DNA from: Antedon bifida
Lineage: Eukaryota; Echinodermata; Crinoidea; Comatulida; Antedonidae
DNA: 64,000 nucleotides
Direction of reading: 5' to 3'
Assembly: GCA_963402885.1 (NCBI GenBank)
Contig: OY727103.1
Location: 12,488,085-12,552,084, forward strand
A program made the translations under genes and the position numbers. The notes below the pieces were generated by a model, which did no database searches, had not been told where the DNA came from, and worked only from the letters and a program-made list of their open reading frames with translations. Below, piece after piece: positions 57,674 through 64,000 of the stretch. How positions within the stretch are numbered: the stretch's first letter is position 1; each line of letters begins with the position of its first letter.

Positions 57674-58401
57674 TTATGGAAAAATATTTATCTAGTACTT
57701 TCAATAGGCAATTTAGAAATAAAGCGTCCCATGTACATCCCAAGTGATGCCTGTATCATGGAAGGTCAAGGTTTATTGTTTACGATACAGGTGTCACATG
57801 TGAAACACATGTGGGACTGTATCACGGCATTTGACTATGATACTGGATACAGTGAATCGGTTTAAAAACTATGGTATGGAAACAAGAGCAATGTGACTAA
57901 TACAAAAAGAACCAGAGTTAAATAAACATGACAGCCTAGACGAATCGTTATAAGTTGATAGGTTAATATTCCCATTTAATGTAATATTTTCATGATGCAG
58001 CTGTACTGTCAAGCTATTTAAACGGATAACATCTTCGGGTTGTACTATTGATCCGTTGATAAGATGCGGCATTGTATCGCTGTAGGCGTCTATTATCTAA
58101 GTACATGCTTAGACGGTAATGCACCTAACTTCTCTTAACTAAACGAACATGATACGACAATTAGTCGTACATAAACATTTTAATTAGATGCGAGGTTGAT
58201 GGATATTGTAAGCAGAATTCAACGCTGATGCTGCTCGTCATTTAAATTGCTAATGTAAACAGTTCATGAATACCGTAATTGGATAATTTTTACCGAGAAT
58301 TTGGTGCTTTATGTTTAATGACATTATGTATAACTAATACTGTTATCGTGTTTTGTAAATTATACTTCAAACACAATTAGAAGCACACAAACATCGCTTT
58401 A

Positions 58402-58557
58402 AAGCTTGGTTCTCACTAGAGACGCAACGCGAAGACGTAGACCCAACGCAGGCGAGTTGACCAATGACCAGCCACTGTCCGAACAATCCATTGCCTGTGA
58501 TTGGTCAAATCACTTACGCTGCGTTACGTCCTTGCGAACCAAGTGGAACCAAGCTTA
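58402..58557. repeat. Family A palindromic element, near full length
   Basis: AGCTTGGTTCTCACTAGAGA and GAACCAAGTGGAACCAAGCT are the ends. The centre is GTTGACCAATGACCAGCCAC and CTGTGATTGGTCAAATCACT. Confidence 0.8.
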
Positions 58558-58693
58558 AGCAATTAAAGTCATCCAAACATCAACAAGACGATGACCCTTC
58601 CCGGAGAACATGATTTTAATCTTAATGTTTAAACAAGTTGATCATACCCAGAACCGTTTGGATGTTAAGATCATTCGGGAAATTACCTTCTGC

Positions 58694-58886
58694 TAGCTTG
58701 GTTCTCACTAGGACGAGGACGAAACGTAATGACTTAGACGCAACGCAATGATGTAGACGCAACGTAATGACGTAGACGCAACGCAAGCGTGTTGACCAAT
58801 CACAAGCGACAGTTCGGACTATCCATCGCTTATGATTGGTCAAATCACTTACGCCCTTGCGTTGCGTCCAAATGGCAACCAAGCCG
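58694..58886. repeat. Family A element with triplicated arm motif
   Basis: AGCTTGGTTCTCACTAGGAC opens the copy. GACGCAACG-AATGA-GTA words occur three times before TGTTGACCAATCACAAGCGA, and TTATGATTGGTCAAATCACT and GTTGCGTCCAAATGGCAACC close it. Confidence 0.8.
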
Positions 58887-59493
58887 AAGTGGTTCATATA
58901 AAACGTATATTCCACAAGGAATACAAAACAAATAAACGAATGACAAAATAAAATGCGTTAAAATGGCAGTGTTTTGTTTACAGAGTCCTTCAAACCCACA
59001 TACTGCACTGGAACTAAATATTGTTAGGAAACAAACAAACAACACAAAGCCAGTTGTAATGGACGAATAGTCATCATGAAAAGGTAGTTTTACAAGTACA
59101 ACTTACAACAATAGACTACTCAATCCATCTACTTTTAGTATCAACAATTCTATTTTGGTGTCGAGTCGAGTGACTGTGCAAAACCAGTCGTTTGACGAAC
59201 TTCCTTGTCGTCTGCTGACGTAATTTACATTTTTTACAAACAGGAAGAATTATAGTTTTAACAATAAGGAACTGGTGGTACTAACTCTTATTTTGTATAC
59301 GTACTATTATAGTAGATAGATAGTGTACAAAACAGACAATTCTAATGCAATATCACTACACAGGGCAAGCTAGCTATTGTTGTTGAACTTCCAACATTTT
59401 GTTAAGACAGATACTAGGGGTATACTAGGTCTTCTTGGCTTAGGACTAATAAAACAGTACTGGTGTTTCAATATTTCTGTATTTACCAAGAAA

Positions 59494-62244
59494 ATGGATA
59501 GTTATAAGCAACTGTTGTTATACATTGGAGTGTTTACTGCTATTGTACTTTTTGCAACCGTTGACGCAACTTATTCTTCCAAGTCAAGTAAGTATTAACG
59601 ACAACATGTATTCTTTAGTCATCATAATAACTAAGACTTTACAAGAAGGGGGTCATATGCAGGGGTCATGTCATGATAAACAATGTTTGACAAGGGGTAC
59701 AGTTGACGAAAACACGAGAAAGTTCCGTTAAACGACGACAAGGACTATGTTCGATGATGGGTCTAGTTATAAACGAGAGGCCCAGTCGACACGAAGACTC
59801 TGTTCGACGAGAAGGTGATTCGACGATTAGACTCACCGGTCATCGGATCGGCATTAGAGTGTCAACAGCCCCAATAAAATCAGTTGTTTTAAGAAATATT
59901 ATATTATGTCTCCACCACCAAGGTTGTTAGGTAAGCTGAATTTGTTTCACGTAAACGAGGGGGGCGTGATGTTGGCTATTATTGACCAGCCTCAACATTT
60001 ATAAATATCTTTCATGTTCTAGAAACATGTTTTGATGGAGCACGTAACGTGACATATCGATGTGTTAACGGTCATTGTGACCCATTAGCGGCATTCTCAA
60101 GGTGCGAATGTGATCCGGGTTACTACGGAAAATCTTGTGATAAACACGACAAATCATGTAAGTTATCGTCATTTATAGTCTTACTACGTGAGTATTATTC
60201 TCTATATTGCTATGTGTGTTTGTTATTGCCTACTACATGCAGTTTATTTACACTTCATCTTCCTAGCAAAGCCGCGGAGTTTAAACACACCGCGCGCGGC
60301 GTCACTTTGCGTTTTATATGGTGTGTCTCCCGGTGTGTGTAAACACTCGGGAGTTTTGCCATGCAGTGTGAAAGGGGGAATTAGAACGTAGAGAATAATA
60401 CAGTTTTTAAAAATACGTTATGTTTTATTCGATATAGTTTTGAGCGAGTCTATAATTGGTCTGATCATCCTGATTCCAGTGCTCATATGGATTATATTAA
60501 GAGTGTATAATCGTAAGTTGCCATTTTGCTTACTAAGCTTTCGCGCATTGAACAACATGTTATATCGTAGCCTATGGGCTTTAAAGTGACCCTGGCGGTT
60601 TTTTTTATATTTGCATTGCATTTGGCAGAAGGTTGGATTATAAATAATGTAATCTGAAAAGGCAAATATGAACAACGCCTGAAGACAAAGTTGGTTGTCA
60701 CTTTTTTAAGAAAACTGTATTTTAATGAGAATATTTCAAAATAGCATGCGCGCAACTGTCGTCAAAGAGAGACACAACAATTTAAAACGCGCGTTTAAAT
60801 ATTGATGAAATATTATGGTACGCGGGCGTCAACTTTGTACGTAGTCACTGTGATGCATTTAAAAATAAGTTGTACGATTAACAATGGTCGCACGTATCGA
60901 CGAGTTTGTCTTTTTTAACAATAGGGCTATTTAACTAATTCGAAGTCACAACTAGAATGTGATCGTCTTAATTAGTATTGATGATACAAAACAAAATGAA
61001 GAGTCTTTATTTTAAAAGATAACATGCAGCTTACGACCTTTCAATGAATGTTTAAGTACCAAAGCGGAAACGTGCAAATGCATTGCTTATTTATAATGAT
61101 AATATGCCTGCAGGTTTTCAACTTATATTACTTATTATTATAATATGAACTTGTCAAAATAATGTCAAATTGGTACATTATTTTCAAGTCCTTAAAGATA
61201 TAAACAATTTGCTTTAAAAGAAAGCCAATAAGTTTAGGTGAATTTGTTATTAACACGACAAAAAGGGCACTGTAGGCCTACTATATTGTCCAATCACAAG
61301 CGATTGATCAAGTCACAATTGGTCAAATTACTTGCGCTGCGCTTATGACACTGCGTTGCGCAGTGGAGCGGAAAACGGGAGGGGCATGCACATTTATTGT
61401 AAGGGCATGTGCGCGCATAGGTTGCTAGGCTAGTGGGAACTACGCTTTAACAAGTTTTATACGCGACGCTCGTTTTATTTCACCTGTCGTTAACTTTGCG
61501 GCGGCGATGTAAATGTTTCTATTATTTCTGTATGGTTTTAAGCGTCTTTGTTTCCTTAACTTGATGAATCATCAGATTATTGCTTTATATAACAATTATT
61601 CACTCACTCAGTCCATCATAATAAACATCTGCATTTTACAAAGTCATTGTATTTATCCTATTAATCTCATCAATGCTATAATAATATATGTACATTGCAA
61701 AATAAGGTAGTTGTAATATTTCACTAGTCTCCTTGATATATCATTGTACGTGGAATAGACACCTAAAGGTAGTAGGCCTAAGGTGGGGGTATCGGGACAC
61801 CGCCCAGTTCCGTTTACCACTATTTCTTGTCAAATTATTTGAATCGAATCCCGTCCCAGATTTTTATTTGATGAGTTAGAAGACATTATTTTACTAATTT
61901 CTAATTAATAATTTTTAAATATTATAATTTTAGGAAAGCATAGAATTTCCCGCAACAGTTTGATACGTAAGCGACAACGTCCTAGAAGTACTAGACGTTC
62001 GGTCGAAGACGGTCGTCGTAGGGACGACGACGACGGCAACAGCCAACCCGTCGGTGGCGGCGACAATCCTCCGAACTACACGGAGGCAGTAAATAGCCCG
62101 GATGGTACGTTATCACAACACCCGTACCCATTATTTATGATGTCATCGACGACGCAAACAGACACGTTTATTTTACCAAGTTATGATGACGTATTGAAAG
62201 AGAAAGAACAACACGAAGGAGGAGGAGGAGAAACGGCGAAATAG
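59494..62244 (+). CDS. Single-EGF transmembrane protein with PPxY tail, copy B
   Basis: Four coding exons, 59494-59587, 60023-60157, 60438-60512 and 61934-62244, joined by phase-1 introns, give 204 residues. Exon 1 is a clear signal peptide (LLLYIGVFTAIVLFATVDA). Exon 2 is one EGF domain (cysteine spacing 10-4-8-1-8, ending GYYGKSC). Exon 3 is the membrane span (SIIGLIILIPVLIWIILRVY). Exon 4 is a tail that starts very basic (RKHRISRNSLIRKRQRPRS) and then has NPPNYTEAV and LPSYDDVL, a PPxY and a PPxY-like motif, and ends in a Gly/Glu-rich stretch. An AATAAA is at about 62479-62484. Exon number, phases, domain order and tail design match the gene at 49134-54175, so the pair arose by tandem duplication. 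The sequences are well diverged. The function is unknown; possibilities are a membrane-anchored growth factor or an endocytic adaptor. Confidence 0.8.
61285..61450. repeat. Family A element, rearranged
   Basis: TGTCCAATCACAAGCGATTG, GTCACAATTGGTCAAATTAC and TTGCTAGGCTAGTGGGAACT are present, but the left arm is lost. It lies in intron 3 of EGF-TM gene B. Confidence 0.6.
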
Positions 62245-62257
62245 TGTATTGCCACAA

Positions 62258-62414
62258 TGCGTGGTTGCCACTAGAGACGCAACGTAAGGACGTACGCGCA
62301 ACGCAAGCGAGTTGAACAATGACAAGCAACTGTTCGAATAACCCATCGCTTGTAATTGGTCAAATTACTTACGTTGTGTCCTTGCGTTGCGTCGCTAGTG
62401 GGAACCAGCTTTAA
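62258..62414. repeat. Family A element in the 3' untranslated region of EGF-TM gene B
   Basis: GCGTGGTTGCCACTAGAGAC and GTCGCTAGTGGGAACCAGCT are the ends. The centre is GTTGAACAATGACAAGCAAC and TTGTAATTGGTCAAATTACT. It lies between the stop codon (62244) and the AATAAA (62479), so transcripts should carry it as a long hairpin. Confidence 0.8.
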
Positions 62415-62635
62415 GACTATGGTAAAATGTAGTAACAAAGAACGTGGTGCCATTGTTAAATTGATCGCAAACTAAAGCAATAAAAATTTCTGGATTATAT
62501 AATTTTACATTAAAGCATTCAAATATTAAAATTAAATGTGACGTACAGTTTCTGTGTGGGGTAGTGCGTACGTGCTAGTTCATAGTGGATTTATCGGGTT
62601 TATGTATATATATATTTCTTTTTGACGTTATCCAA

Positions 62636-62740
62636 ATTCCTTCACTTGCACTGATGAAGGGCTAGTGTTGCCCGAAAGCTCTGCTAATTTTTCTGGCTGT
62701 TTTACTTTATCGTTTTGATTTAGCTTTTCGCTTTTTTTTT
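62636..62740. repeat. Retroelement fragment with hammerhead-like core
   Basis: CACTGATGAAGGGCTAGTGT then TGCCCGAAAGCTCTGC contains CTGATGA, a GGGC-loop-GCCC stem and GAAA in the order of a hammerhead ribozyme core. TTTCTGGCTGTTTTACTTTA follows, as in the fragment at 19790-19890. I could not find a convincing stem I, so activity is doubtful. Confidence 0.45.
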
Positions 62741-63934
62741 GTATCTCCTGATGAGAGAGAGATTGAGATCCAGCCACTGATACCCACAGCATTGTAATTT
62801 TTTCAGTAATTTGCCTTTGGATTTATATATTTTTCTTATATATAGAAAAAACAAAACTAAAACAAAACTATTTTCATATATATCGGGAGAGAAAGAGAGA
62901 TACATAATCGGACAGAATACATTAATCGTTGTAATATACGCAAGGAAATAATAAAACGAAAATAGCCTATTATTGATTGTGTTTGTGTGTTCTATCTCAT
63001 GGTATGTGAAGAAATATTTTAGCAAATTAGGCTCTATAATAGGAATGATTATTTTAAGAGTAGGCCTACTACAAAACTTTATATTATAATATAAATTATA
63101 ATGTTCTGCCGTACTATTAAAATAATTTTAATTTAATTTAAACTGTTGACATCACACTACATATTATATATTTATTTATATTTTATCTATAAGAAACATT
63201 TCGTTGTATCGTAATTCTAACTGTTTTCTGCATATTATCTGAATTAAGTAACACATTCGAAGTTACGTAAAATAAATAAATCATCACTTTAATAGACAAA
63301 AGCGCCACCATCTACATGTCCTTAAAATAATCACTATAATTATATAAATGAAACGGATGAACAAATATTACATAGGCCTATAAGATTATTAAATATTAAC
63401 AAATAAAACGCTGCCGTTTTATTAATCACTAACCATTATACCGCCCTCTATCGGTTTGTTTTGAACTGTGCCCATCCATGCATAACTTCCGCGATGATGT
63501 AATGTTTATTTACATCACGGTAGATACAATCAACAGAGAATTGCACAACGGTTGAGAAATACATACCATATAAAAATGATCGCAATAACTTCAGCAACAG
63601 CCAAATCATTTTACACACACACATACCAAACACAGAGAAGAACCCACCGAGAAAAGTAAGTACTTGTATTGAGCTATAAATTTTATAAAATGTTGTGGTT
63701 GAAACCACTTAAATAAGGCTAGTAGGCAGGCCAGGCACAGGGGTTTATTTTAGGAATATATTGTCTATACGAGCTCTAGGCCTAGAAAGCAACTTTAGCT
63801 TTAGAAACTATAAGATTAAGAAAGAAAACTACAGCAATTTCGGTTTATACAGATAGATAGCAATTGTAGGTATTAAACCAAAAACTAAATATTTTATATT
63901 TCCATAGAAAAGTAAAAAAAAAACTATTATCATC

Positions 63935-64000
63935 ATGGGACAAAAACGTCAAAAATTTGGCCGTACAACTGGAGCAACGTTGAGACGACATCGCGGAGTA
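63935..64000 (+). CDS. Start of an unidentified gene, truncated by the window end
   Basis: ATG at 63935 lies in CATCATGGGACAAAAACG and opens a frame of 22 codons that runs to the last base: MGQKRQKFGRTTGATLRRHR then GV. The N-terminus is strongly basic. An acceptor-like TTTCCATAG lies about 28 bases upstream, which suggests a 5' untranslated exon before it. I do not recognise the protein from so short a piece. Confidence 0.45.
   Translation, partial: MGQKRQKFGRTTGATLRRHRGV

Larger units (their letters stand above)
54831..59493. other. Intergenic region between the two EGF-TM genes
   Basis: No exon is supported. It contains the 32-bp minisatellite (55416-55766), a 23-bp repeat (57084-57158), family A copies at 56188-56361, 57386-57540, 57541-57673, 58402-58557 and 58694-58886, and AT-rich sequence. 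The 67-codon minus frame at 57869-58072 has two cysteines but no splice context that supports it. Confidence 0.5.
62245..63934. other. 3' flank of EGF-TM gene B and 5' region of the next gene
   Basis: It begins with the 3' untranslated region of the gene ending at 62244, including a family A hairpin and AATAAA at 62479-62484. A retroelement-like fragment follows at 62636-62740. A plus-strand donor-like GTAAGT at about 63655 and an acceptor-like TTTCCATAG at about 63900-63906 suggest an untranslated exon of the gene starting at 63935. The minus-strand open frame at 63448-63708 overlaps this region and is not supported. Confidence 0.45.

Noticed and set aside
57869..58072. 67-codon minus-strand open frame with two cysteines
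   Set aside because: There is no signal peptide, no partner exon of matching phase and no recognisable domain.
63448..63708. 86-codon hydrophobic minus-strand open frame
   Set aside because: It overlaps the likely 5' untranslated exon of the plus-strand gene that starts at 63935 and has no supporting splice sites or family pattern. It is not excluded, only unsupported.

Overview
This is an animal nuclear genome window. It has multi-exon genes with GT-AG introns, low gene density, very many short inverted-repeat elements and minisatellites, and one decayed LINE. A scavenger receptor mixing SRCR, discoidin, kringle and sushi modules, together with a RAD54L2 gene close to the human one, suggests a non-vertebrate deuterostome. 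An echinoderm is the most likely source, but the species is inferred, not proven. I built the gene models by hand from splice sites, reading frame and domain patterns. In each complete model the exon phases agree and the coding length is a multiple of three.

Left part (1-22 kb, all minus strand): three genes for secreted or cell-surface proteins. The first (304-796) is a 103-residue secreted protein resembling a single module of the PCSK9 C-terminal cysteine-rich domain. The second (3305-7109) is a 434-residue class II cytokine receptor. It has two fibronectin-III-like domains, one membrane span, a short tail, seven coding exons and intron phases 1-2-1-0-1-0, the layout of vertebrate interferon/IL-10 receptor genes. 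The third (8310-22078) is a 1606-residue, 20-exon membrane receptor with ten SRCR domains, a discoidin domain, a kringle and two sushi domains.

Middle (22-49 kb): a 5'-truncated, broken LINE (about 22.68-24.78 kb) sits inside a copy of the local palindromic repeat. RAD54L2/ARIP4 follows on the minus strand (27849-40046, 18 coding exons, 1380 residues). The 9 kb after it has no gene I can support. It holds a 35-bp and a 53-bp minisatellite, a SINE-like tail and inverted repeats.

Right part (49-64 kb, plus strand): two related genes (49134-54175 and 59494-62244). Each encodes a signal peptide, one EGF domain, one membrane span and a tail with PPxY-type motifs, on four exons joined by phase-1 introns. 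An unidentified gene begins at 63935 and runs off the window.

Three patterns cross the window. A palindromic element (family A, roughly 100-200 bp, more than 25 full or partial copies) carries CCAAT boxes in both orientations. A second element (family B, about 140 bp, seven copies) lies mostly in introns. Several minisatellites have formed directly on splice donors. In the discoidin exon the donor itself is present six times in tandem.
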